From: Acanthosoma haemorrhoidale
Taxonomy: Eukaryota; Arthropoda; Insecta; Hemiptera; Acanthosomatidae
Length of the DNA stretch: 64,000 bases
Direction: 5' to 3'
Assembly: GCA_930367205.1 (NCBI GenBank)
Contig: OV884009.1
Span: forward strand, 82,233,189-82,297,188
The position numbers and the translations under genes are program-made. This document shows, one piece after another, positions 54,641-64,000 of the stretch (the stretch's first letter is position 1; each line of letters starts with the position of its first letter). The notes below the pieces were generated by a model. That model was given only the letters and a program-made list of their open reading frames with translations. It searched no databases and was not told where the DNA came from.

Positions 54641-55458
54641 TTTAGAATATTCTAACAACTATCTGATAAAAGTAGGAGTTCCACAGGGCAGCCTCCTTGG
54701 TCCCGTCCTCTATAATCTATACACCGCTGATGTCCCCTCTAACACCAATACCTTCTTGGCAAAATTTGTAGATGACACTGCAGTCTTGTCATCCCATTTA
54801 GACTCCGATATAGCCTCCCAAAACCTTCAAAAACACCTTGATGAGATCTGGTATTGGTGAAACCAATGGCGAATCAAAGTTAATAAAGCAAAATGTTCCC
54901 ACTTAACCTTTACCCTATGCCGCAAGTCCTGTCCACTAGTTTTTTTTTAATTTGATTCCTCTCCCTGTGTCCAACACAGTGTGGTATTTATATTTGAGCT
55001 TCCATTTCGACAAAAGACTGACATGGAACCCACACACGAGGCTAAAAAGACAAGAACTAAACAGATGCTTTGGACGACTGTACAGACTACTTTGAAGGAC
55101 ATCCCATCTCTCAATAGAAAATAAACTACTAATCTACAAAGTTATACCTAAGCCATTCTGGACATACGGAATTGAGCTATGGGGGATGGTAAAAAACTCG
55201 AACATCAAGCGCATCCAATCCTTTCATTCAAAGGTCCTGAGAACCACAGTAAATGCCCCTTATTACGTCAGCAACAAAACTCTTCATAATGATCTTAATA
55301 TACCCAGCATTCTTGAACTCATCCCTTCCAAGTTCATAAAACTCCATAGTAACCTATCCAACCACCCTAATCCCCTAGCACAGTCATTGCACTACACCAC
55401 TCATCCCTATTATTCTCCTCGGAGACTAAAAAGGCAGTGGCCTCGTGACCTGCTATAA
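54640..55458 (+). pseudogene. Jockey ORF2 reverse transcriptase (copy J)
   Basis: Starts in EYSNNYLIKVGVPQGSLLGPVLYN. The active site reads KFVDDTAVLSS (FVDD instead of FADD). A TGA interrupts at EIWYW. Frame slips occur in the T run near 54,945 and again near 54,995, where extra bases sit beside LGFHLDKRL. The last 90 codons (55186-55458) are intact: NSNIKRIQSFHSKVLRT to RRLKRQWPRDLL. Dead, but it preserves the conventional VPQG motif that copy D has as VSGG. Confidence 0.85.
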
Positions 55459-55785
55459 ATACGTGACAGTGAGAGTCCTGGCAATGGCCAGTTTCTCCAA
55501 TCATGTCCTGAGCGTCTGTAGCTCTTGCGCTCTTGGTCAGCCTCCGCTGGCTCTTATCCAGTGACGTGCCTGACGAAGGAGCGCGGGGGACTTCCCAAGA
55601 CTCCGTTTCCTCCTTCGCACGCGAGGGTGGTGACAACCATGTTGACTCTGGGCTGTTTGTATATACAGTATGAATGAGCGAGTGAATGAAAATTCTAAAT
55701 TGGTATGAATGAGATCATTTATCACAATTACTTATAGCCCAATGAGGCAGATTGTAATTTTATCATAATAAAGTAATTGTTAATC

Positions 55786-56266
55786 AAAAAAAGATAAATA
55801 TTTAATATTATCAGATGATGAAATGTCTTCAATTACTATTGTCACCTGTTCATAAAACGTAAAAGATTTTATATTTATTTTATCATTATTTTTCTTACTT
55901 ATAAATACATTAATCCTAATTGATGTTGACTTATACTAAAATAGAAGAAGTGTAATGATTTGAAGCGTTTGTTGCTAGATAAGCTGCTGTCTGATATAGT
56001 AAATACATATCAAGTTTATTTGTGGACAAAGTGTGAAGATACTATGTATTTCTGCAACATGTCACGGTAACAAGAAAATAATATGGGTTAATCATGACTA
56101 AAACGAGGATGAATACTTCTTAATATGTGACAGCTGGTAGGGTAGGTTTGACTTAAAAAGTCTATATATGTAGGTATGTAATAAAACAAGGATCCATAAA
56201 AATATGAGAAACAAAATCTGCTAGTTCGTAATATAATATGCATACAAACTGAAATAGAAATAAACG
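55786..56266. other. AT-rich DNA, nothing recognised
   Basis: No frame or repeat of note. Confidence 0.5.
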
Positions 56267-57109
56267 GATTTGAAAGACCCTAAACTAGGCATTTTGAAAC
56301 GACTGAGGTGAAGGAGCAGCTTTAGTGGCAGAGATTATAGTTTCTGATTAGAAGTCGTGGAAGCAGCAATGTCCGGCTGTAATGTCCTAGTTTCCCACAG
56401 TCCTTGCATTTCTCATCTATAGTTTGGCACTCGCTCCTAGGTTGACGTCTATATCCTCAGATATAACATTCTGTTGGTTCAGATATCGTTGCCACACAAT
56501 TTTCAGATATCTCTGCAACATTTTGATCAAAGACACGGCTTTCTGCATTAGCAGCGATTACGGGAATTGGTGGAGTATACACGCTAAGGGCATGTTGCTG
56601 AACAGCCTCTAAATCACGATATTGGTCTATAGCTTCCGTTAACCTCAGATTAACGTTTTCTAACACCCGCTGGCGAATAGATTTTGAAGCCCGGCAGTGA
56701 AAGCATCTCTTGTGTATGCGTTTTTATACTTCTCTGCTGATACTGCCCTAAAATCACAATCTTTGCTCAGGAGTGTTAAAGCGTGGTTGGACAAGGTCCA
56801 CGATATTGTCAAGGGACTGACGACGAGTTGCGAGACAGTGTCTTTCAAAGGTTATGTTTTTGTGATTGACAAATGTAGCTTCAAGAACAGCTATTGCAGC
56901 TTTTGGAGGCTGTTACTAATAAGAGTATAAATTGAAGCGGATACATGATCCATCAAGCACAGTAATTTTTGATCAGGAGTTAATGGTGTGTTATACTCAT
57001 TTTTTAAGATGTTCAAGAATTTTTCGAAAGTCATTCTCCAGTGTTACCATTCTTCAGCTGCGTCCCCCCTAGTTGAAGGGATTTGAAAGACACAAAACTA
57101 GGCTTTTTG
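56267..57109. repeat. Direct repeats flanking the gag fragment
   Basis: GATTTGAAAGACCCTAAACT at 56267 and GATTTGAAAGACACAAAACT at 57080 extend for 30 bp with about three differences. They enclose the gag fragment exactly. They may be an old long target duplication or remnants of a duplicated terminal sequence. Confidence 0.55.
56340..57060 (-). pseudogene. Degenerate retrotransposon gag fragment
   Basis: Read right to left over shifting frames: EEW, then RMTFEKFL; LTPDQKLLCLMDHVSASIYTLI; HCLATRRQSLDNIV; DCDFRAVSAEKYKNAYTRDAF; RQRVLENVNLRLTEAIDQYRDLEAVQQHA; then a knuckle region CYI, stop, GYRRQPRSECQ and CKDCGKLGHYSRT. The order of a capsid with LATRRQ and RQRLLEN words, then two knuckles, is that of gag in mag-like and related insect LTR elements. 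Several stops and shifts; no pol next to it. Confidence 0.7.
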
Positions 57110-58206
57110 CAAGTATTTGTAATCGATATCAGAATATCGATCAACAATATTTAAATTAAATTTTGGTTGTTATGAATGTATGATAAATATTTATTTAGTC
57201 AGAAATTATAGGTTTCTAAGCGAGGGGTTTAAACAAACCAGTTAAGGTTTCTATGAGGTGTGGATAGGTCTAAGTTTAGGTTAGATGGAGGGTGGTAAAA
57301 TTTATGGATGATTGACATGAAGGATTTGGTATACGAGTTACCGACCTCTTAAGTCGGTGGATAAAATTTTGATGAGAATTTTTCCCGTCCTTGGAACGGA
57401 AGGAGATGAAGTGAGAACTTGGCCGATAAGTATTCAGGTGATGTTATTTTTTAGAAAAGTTGGGCTGCTGGATGAAAAATTCACCTGTGTAATTCTGTTT
57501 GGTGTTTCAATCAGTGATGATTTACTCATCATTATTTCTTATCAGGAAATGATCTAGGAAGGGTAGATGGCTGTTAGATTTGTAAAAAGTTTAATTGAAA
57601 TCGGTAACCCCACGACAAACAAATTTGTGGAAAGTTTTATTTATTTCAATTATATCGTGGGGTTACAAGTGAAAGCCACTAAATCAAAATTATCGATTTT
57701 CAGAATTTTAGCTTTTCTTGGCCACAAAAAGGAGATATTTCGACGGATGATTCACCTAAGTCATTTATTTACTTACTTTTTTTTTCAAAATTGTTTAATC
57801 ACACTAAGCATTAAGATAATAGATAATAAGATACAGTATGGCGTATCTATCTTGCGGATAATAATATAAATTAAACTTGTGAGAGGCAAGACAGGTTCAT
57901 AACTAGCATAAAAACGCCAGGGTTATAACTTATATAAAATAATGTTAGAACCAAATAATTTAAAAGAAAACATCTTTGATCAGCGTTTTCTCAAAATCCT
58001 GATATAACAATGTATAATATTGTTCCTCAATACTCTGGCCAGCCATTCTTGCTTTCTTGCAAAGCCTCAGTCCATAGCGTTTCGCTCTCTATAACATCCC
58101 ACCCATCTCTTTGCTAGTCTTCATATTTTCTTCCTTATCAGCAGATTGTGCTGAATTATTTTTTTTTTCAGTGATCGTCTGTCATATTTTATCAATAACT
58201 TAATAT
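57110..58206. other. Intergenic DNA with a 12-bp inverted repeat
   Basis: GTAACCCCACGA (57604-57615) and TCGTGGGGTTAC (57655-57666) form a perfect 12-bp stem with a 39-base loop. A shorter one, ACCGAC/GTCGGT, sits at about 57341-57359. Frames at 57357-57557 and 57567-57869 have no signature. Confidence 0.4.
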
Positions 58207-58521
58207 ATGTGCCATGGAGTCCATAATAAAGCAACTAAAACATTTCATGATTTTAACCTATCGAAATTTTTACCATCTGTTACAGACAATATCTTCGATT
58301 TCCATTGCGATGAATACATTTTCGGCATTTCACTCCAGCCTAGAATCAGAGCAGATTACGGATCAGGTAACGTATTGCAATTGCATGGCTTAGAGGTTGT
58401 AGTTGTTAGAGATTTATATTGTGGAGCATATAGTTTTTGTCTGCATGTATCAACCACAATTAATGTACACCTAACAAGAACATATAAGTCACACAACTCT
58501 CAAATATTGAGTGGAATATAA
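58207..58521 (+). CDS. Unrecognised 104-codon ORF
   Basis: ATG at 58207, TAA at 58519-58521. Composition is protein-like: FNLSKFLPSVTDNIFDFHCD; EYIFGISLQPRIRADYGSG; HGLEVVVVRDLYCGAYSF. No signal peptide, membrane helix or known motif stands out. A pyrimidine tract ending TTTTTTTTTTCAG at about 58158-58171 just upstream could be a splice acceptor, and GATCAG/GTAACG near 58,367 a donor. It is one of few non-transposon coding candidates here, but it could be chance. Confidence 0.35.
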   Translation: MCHGVHNKATKTFHDFNLSKFLPSVTDNIFDFHCDEYIFGISLQPRIRADYGSGNVLQLHGLEVVVVRDLYCGAYSFCLHVSTTINVHLTRTYKSHNSQILSGI

Positions 58522-61500
58522 AATAATGCCTGGACACTATTTTATTTCCAAGCACATACGCTATCTGGGAAATGTCTTTAGATCAAATAAATTTAAATAA
58601 CAAAGAAGGTATATAACATTATTTTAGATGTGCTCAATCAAAAATAAGACATTTAAAATTTTTTTTCAGATTTGAAATAGGCTGATTGCAAACAAATACC
58701 ACCGTCTACATAATTAGAGACAAGACTCATTCAATACACTCTTGAGTTTTAGTATTAATACTCCTCCCCTATCTACTTCTATATAACTTGGTAAATTTAT
58801 TATGGTTGATTTAGATTGTTTATTTTTTGTAATTATCTTTACTTTTTTTAAATACAACATTACATTTAAGATATAGTTGCCAGACGCATATGTGCCTCTA
58901 AACCAAAACCAAAATAAGCACTTAACTAATAATATCTCTTTATTTACGTGTAGGAAGGCAACAAAAGAAAAAACCTACAACTAAACTTTTGGGACTTCAC
59001 TTGGTGAGCGAAGTTGGTTTGACTGTTAAAATTCCTGTCTGTGGCAGTGCCGAAATATTTTTCCAAGTGGATTTAATGGCTTTGGTATCTATCATACAAA
59101 CTAAAAACCTACCGTGCTAATTATGGAAGAAGGCGTTGCTAGTGCTCTGGTGCACTCTGCTACTGATGGTTGATGACAACGTGGTAGATCTGGGGTCGAG
59201 AGGATAAGCTCGGAGGCAGCTGCTTAAGAATCAAACAAGATGGCAGGGACTGTCTGTCTCGATTCGTCGCAAGTGACAATTCAATGACGTTTCAGAAAAC
59301 GTGGCGTTTTTCGCAGCTACTGCAGAGGCGCACGGTGCTACCGTTTTATATGGACAAAATTCTGAAAGTGGGGTATCTTGTAGTAAGTTGCTTGCTGATC
59401 ACGAATATTCACTATGCATGGGGTCGCAAATGAAATTCTGAGGAGCTATATTTGAAAAATGAAAAAAATCACGAATTTCGTCATTTCCTTTCACCCAAAA
59501 TACTCGTGAATATGGTTTGTTTTTAAAATGTATTCGAAAAAAACTTTGAAAAACTGCGCTGGGAGACGGACAAGACGGAAAAGAATACTAATCATATTGG
59601 AATTATAATACCACCAATCGTGGTAAATACAAATTCATGTTTGATCTCAATCGTTTTGCCTCCTACCGTAACTGAATTTGGGTGTAATTCAAATATCGCT
59701 TTTAGAACACGATCGGTCTCAGCTCGAACCAAGGCAGTGGTTTCTTTTTGGAAAATGTAACTAATTGGTGGGCATAACCGGTAGAAAAAAGTGTAGGATT
59801 AGGAGACTCCAGAAAAATTAACAGGATACAGTTTTATGGGTACAAATGAAATAATAAAACAATATTTGCCCTTAAATGTTTGCTAATTAATTGCTATGTC
59901 ACTGGAACCCCGTTTGTGAATTAATATGAAAGTTTTATAACCCAGTTCGACAGCCTCGTGAGGAATACACAGCCTTGTTGCAGTGAGAACGAAAGTATTT
60001 TGAAGTGGTGCATCTGCTCTGCTTTCAGTGATATTGATTAAATCTTCTGAAGGACAGTACTTTTATTTTCTTGGTAAAAAGATAAATAAGAGGGGGGGGG
60101 CTGTACCCTACAGCGAGTGACCCGACTCCTGTGTTTTTGCTCCAAGTCGATTGTAGGACGACTTAGTCAATTTGTAATAAATAAAAAGAGCCAAGGCCTC
60201 TTCTACAGACATTGCATGAATTCCCTGAGGAAGCTACATTTTTGGTCAGGGATGCGCCTAGTATATTACCCGATGAATATAACTTTAGCGTAAGACAGTT
60301 CATCGCTAGCGCCTGATAGAGCTTGCACTTTTCTTATCTTGGTATTGTCGCTAAACTCCGCAAAAGGCCTTGACGGTCTTCCTCGGCTGCTCGAAGTTGT
60401 CGGTTCGGGATCAGGCAACGACTTGAAGCTGAATACGTCATATTTAACAGCTAGTCTTTATAATTGAAAAGTATTTTGTTCGCTGTGACTTTTCCCATCT
60501 TTCTCTCATTTTTTGGTTCCAATACTTCAGACTGGCCCCCACATTAAATCTACCAACAAAATAATTGTAAATGACTGTGCTCCTACCTGTTTTCGTTGCG
60601 CAGTTAGCTCACACCTGGAAAAAAAAATAGCCCTACTAATCGAGATTTTGGTTAAAACATTGAAGCCTTAGCGCAAAAAAAAAACACGGTCTTCCATGAA
60701 ACTGTATAACTCAATGTTTCAGAGAAAAACATAATCATCGTGGTATTCCATACTTTTAAATCTGATCTAACAACGCAATATTTTACACTTCATGAACAAA
60801 TACACACTTGGCTAAACATGAATGATCCATAATGATAGGCGCGGACTGCTCGGTATTCAAGTGATGACTAAAATGACGAATGCGAAACAAAAACATCGTT
60901 ATCTCTCTGGATATATACACTTGTTTAAAGAAGAACATTCGGCAGCTCATTAGACCGCCTTAGCTAAACACAAGCTGTTGAATGAAGATTAATATTTACT
61001 CCACAACTCTCTCTATCAATAAGAAAATATAATGTTGAGGCCGAATTTAAAATTTTATTTTTGTCCAGCTAATTTGTGCATACGTCCCACTGTGGTATGT
61101 GCCGTGATATTGAGGAGACAAGCCGCCGTCATCGCAAAGAGCGGATTAAGTGAAATCAAAATAAAATTTTATCCATTCAATAATTGAAAATCTTGGCGTA
61201 CATATTTTTGATATTGGCCAATGTTTTTTTTCGATTTAGATGTATACCATTTATGAATTATGGCACGCTTATACCTAAACCCTTTTGGTGCCCCCTTTAA
61301 TTTCGATATCTGTAATAGCTATGACACTGAGTAGGATCTGACAACACAAAGCTATCATGTTTGTTTGTAATATCCTCACCAGCCGGTACTAACAGGTGAG
61401 CCATATGATCACAAAAGACAATTGCACCTGATACAGTTTGCCAGTGCTGCTTTGAACTTAATATTATTGGCACTATTCGATTTTCATATTAGTTTGTCTC

Positions 61501-62224
61501 GAGAAGTGTCAAGTTGCGGATCTGTTTAGTGAATCAGTAAATCGGACATGTAGTATAATTGTATAATATTTTATTATTTACTTCTACTAATTAAGTTTTT
61601 TGTGATTTGAAAGCTGAACTGCAAAGAGGATTATTATGCTTCAGAGCAACTCTAGTTACTTACAATCGTTAAGATGATTATCTCATTACAATAGAGGCTT
61701 GTATGCACTGGGTATATCTCAGGTAAGGAACGTGTGCTCGTGTGCGGTCATTACAAAGTAGACTATGGGTCTCACAATGCTTAGGTTTTCGTGGAACAAT
61801 TGTTCATTTTTCTCTGCCTAATAATGGAAACTTCGTGAAGTTGGTAGAATCTCTGAGTTTGAGCCAGGTTTTGAAGAACATATCAGAAAAGTTCTACGCG
61901 AGTCTAATAAATGGTCTGCGACTTATCTAAGCAATAATATACAAGGTGAATAGATAAATTTGATTTGAAATGTGATTTTAAACAAATAACAGTAAGAGTC
62001 ACAAATTTTAACTCCATTCTAAATGAATATGAAATTGAGGAATTCTTCATTGGTTTTTTCACAGCTAGTGATTTAACTGGATTAACGAATTTGCTTATGC
62101 TGAAGCTAGACGGGTAAAACTGTAATAGTTTGTATGCATTAAAAGCAGTCTCCATGTTGAAAATAAAATAGAATTCAAACATTTTCTTCAGTTTTTTTTT
62201 TTATAATCGAAGGTTATTTTAAAG
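58522..62224. other. Long unassigned stretch
   Basis: No recognised gene or repeat over 3.7 kb. A poly(G) run lies at 60,093-60,101. A coding-like minus-strand segment lies at about 61,310-61,460. The frame at 61742-61930 has no signature. Confidence 0.4.
61310..61460 (-). other. Coding-like fragment, unassigned
   Basis: One minus-strand frame reads QHWQTVSGAIVFCDHMAH, then LLVPAGEDITNKHDSFVLSD and CHSYYRYRN before a stop. Composition is protein-like, but I cannot name the family. It could be a decayed transposon or exon piece. Confidence 0.25.
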
Positions 62225-62450
62225 AAAAAACATTTAAAGGCGGAGTTTAGAGAAAATCTGCCACCTGCCCTGTCGATACGCGAAGTGGATAGAAGATTGC
62301 GGGCTCTTTCCTTGAGATAATATCAAGATTTTCGTCTCTGCGATGCCTGTTACTTACCGCTGGGAGGTTGATTCGATTCCTCAGAAGACCAAGGGTGGCC
62401 CGATTGGTCGAGTACCGGCGGGTTTTCTTGGTTTATCGGATGCTTATAAA
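62225..62450. repeat. Possible tRNA-derived SINE
   Basis: A GC-richer block with GGTTGATTCGATTCC (B-box-like) near 62,367 and a tail CGGCGGGTTTTCTTGG that resembles, inverted, the island at 5100-5240. No certain A box. Confidence 0.3.
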
Positions 62451-62460
62451 ATAAAAATAT

Positions 62461-62634
62461 AGAACAATATTGATGTGGATTTGGGAGGTCTCTGGGCTGT
62501 CTGTAAATATTGTATGAATGAGCGAGTGAATGATGAACTGTAAATATGGTATGAATGAGAGCATTTGTCTTAATTACTTATTGCCTTATAAAATGCAGAT
62601 TGTAATTATAGCACAATAAAAGAACAATATTGAT
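62461..62634 (+). mobile_element. Jockey 3' tail insertion, copy K
   Basis: 146 bp of 3' UTR end (GTGGATTTGGGAGGTCTCTGG to GCACAATAAA) flanked by the 14-bp target duplication AGAACAATATTGAT (62461-62474, 62621-62634). Confidence 0.88.
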
Positions 62635-63003
62635 TTATGTACCTAGTTAATTATTTAATGACAAAAAATTTTTTGCCACGACTGGTGAGAAAAAATAGGA
62701 TATAATTAAGAACGAAACAGACAGACTCCCACTCACAAATCAGGATGAAAACAAATTCCGAAAGGCCCTATAAATTAATTTCTTAAAAAATGAAAGGACT
62801 AAATTTACTTTCTCGAAATCTCACTTAATTTAGGCCTTACAGCTAACAATTGGAAAAAAAATCTACTTAAACTTTCCTGGAAGGATTACGGAAAGTGAAA
62901 ATCATCGTCACCACCATTATAATATTCAGTTGTCAGATATTTTCAGTTCCAAAGTAAAAATAAAATCATACATGAGATGGAAGAGTTTCGTATCTTCAAA
63001 GGG
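62635..63003. other. AT-rich spacer, nothing recognised
   Basis: No feature seen. Confidence 0.5.
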
Positions 63004-63278
63004 CTAATTGGTCAGCCTCCTCTGGCTCGTCGTATCCAGTGACGCGGCTGACGGAGGAGCGTGGAGGACTTCCCAAGACTCCGCTTCCTCCTCTTTCGCA
63101 TGTGAGGGAGGTGGCAACCATGTGGATTTGGGAGGTCTCTGGGCTTTTCGTAAATACTGTATGAATGAGCGAGTGAATGAAAATTGTAAATATCGTGTGA
63201 ATAAGAACATTTATCGCAATTACTTATTGCCCAATAAGGCAGACTGTAATTTTATGAAAATAAAGAACTTTCTAATTG
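63004..63278 (+). mobile_element. Jockey 3' UTR insertion, copy L
   Basis: 3' UTR from GTCAGCCTCCTCTGGCTCG to the GAAAATAAAGAACTTT tail. A 7-bp repeat CTAATTG (63004-63010, 63272-63278) is the likely target duplication. Frames at 63004-63334 on both strands come from this repeat. Confidence 0.8.
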
Positions 63279-63487
63279 AATTTCAAAGGAGCAACAAAAC
63301 ATCCATGGAAAAACAACGGGAGCAATATGAATAGTGATTTGTGGCACCCAAAGGTTCGATTTTAGTTGCATTCAACTTTTTTATGATTGGGCATCCCTAT
63401 TTAAAACGAAATCCAAGCGAAGTAGGTGGTAGGCGGCATGGATTGTCCAATAACGCATATCTGTATGCACCACTTCCTTGCAGGCTG

Positions 63488-64000
63488 TTTTGAATTAACA
63501 TGGTGGGGCACTGTGCAAAGCACTACCACGCCACGAAGTCGGCCGCAAACAGTCTTGAGTTAAAGATACCGGATGTAGGAGGATTAGATACACTGTCTGC
63601 TCTCAACTTGGCGGAATGGATCGACCACAAACACACATTGGATAGCCACCATAGTTTTGAGAGTAGTGAAGGTGGCGGAATACATTTCCCATTTGACGGT
63701 GTCGATGAGCCCGTAACATTATCCACACCTATACGGAAGCCGAATGACAGAGGCGTTGGTGCACCGTTGAGCCTCCGTGTTACCGGCGAGGATCGGCCAC
63801 GAACACTTGACAAACACTAAGCCCTCATCCGCCTCCTTGGGGGATGTGAAGTTAAAGATCCGAGTGAAGGAGGCGGGAGTGCGAGTCCTTGCCACGTCAC
63901 GGCCGACGACGGGGGCCAAGTCTAAATTTGTTCCCAAAGCGTTCAGTGCGACTCGTGCTCCCGCAGCGAACTGGCATCAGGGGCCAAACTCAGCCAGTAA
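63488..64000. CDS. Coding-like region at right edge, unrecognised
   Basis: GC-rich block unlike its surroundings with long frames on both strands: plus 63500-63820 (106 codons, ELKIPDVGGLDTLSALNLAEW), minus 63523-63813 and 63719-63937, and a plus frame open to the window end from about 63755 (SSASLGDVKLKIRVKEAGVR). Two parts share TTAAAGAT followed by CCG and GGAGG (63562 and 63852), a diverged internal repeat. It may be the start of another element's ORF or a host exon. Strand and frame are undecided. Confidence 0.35.

Larger units (their letters stand above)
53033..55785 (+). mobile_element. Jockey-clade LINE, copy J (ORF1 plus RT, internally deleted)
   Basis: The most complete copy in the window. 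ORF1 is at 53033-53976, then a piece of the endonuclease C-terminus (about 54240-54420, TYWPSDPNRYLDLLDFF). A second jump leads into the RT at 54640-55458, then the 3' UTR ends at about 55785 (ATCATAATAAAGTAATTG). The two deletions remove most of the endonuclease and the RT fingers. It reveals the ORF1 that goes with the many RT-only copies. Confidence 0.88.

Overview
This is an AT-rich animal genomic window, almost certainly from an insect. The evidence is the mix of Jockey-clade LINEs, Ty3/Gypsy elements with short LTRs, a CsRn1/Kabuki-type element primed by tRNA-Trp, a mariner, a Tc1 fragment and a Transib transposon. There is no bacterial-style operon, rRNA gene or CRISPR array. No complete host gene can be recognised; most of what can be read as protein is transposable-element protein, usually broken.

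Layout. 0-2.7 kb: an open frame cut by the window start, a 3.5-copy tandem array of a 176-bp tRNA-derived SINE-like unit, and a short Jockey insertion. 5-21.5 kb: a scatter of at least eight truncated Jockey copies of one family, several with target-site duplications, and a truncated mariner. 23-26 kb: a 257-bp inverted repeat of about 98% identity enclosing 2.3 kb with a LINE remnant. 26.2-31.7 kb: a nearly intact Ty3/Gypsy element (gag, PR-RT-RNase H, integrase, 180-bp LTRs differing at one base), on the minus strand, inserted in a TA run beside an inverted partial copy of its own LTR. 31.9 kb: a Tc1 fragment. 35.9-38.6 kb: a solo LTR into which a Transib element with perfect 38-bp ends and a RAG1-like transposase C-terminus has inserted. 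38.7-46.2 kb: three or four diverged exon-like repeats, split by a broken CsRn1/Kabuki-type retrotransposon (39.9-44.8 kb). 48.5-50.5 kb: a deletion derivative related to the 26-31 kb Gypsy element. 53-55.8 kb: a Jockey copy keeping ORF1 and the RT end. 56.3-57.1 kb: a degenerate gag. 58-64 kb: mostly unassigned AT-rich DNA with two more Jockey tails and an unrecognised coding-like stretch at the right edge.

The most interesting item is the Transib element. Its ends look like RAG recombination signals (CACACTG heptamer, A-rich nonamer-like blocks near both the 12- and 23-bp spacings), its target duplication is 5 bp, and its one long ORF aligns with the part of RAG1 that carries the catalytic glutamate. 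The proteins named come from reading translations by eye; no database search was run.
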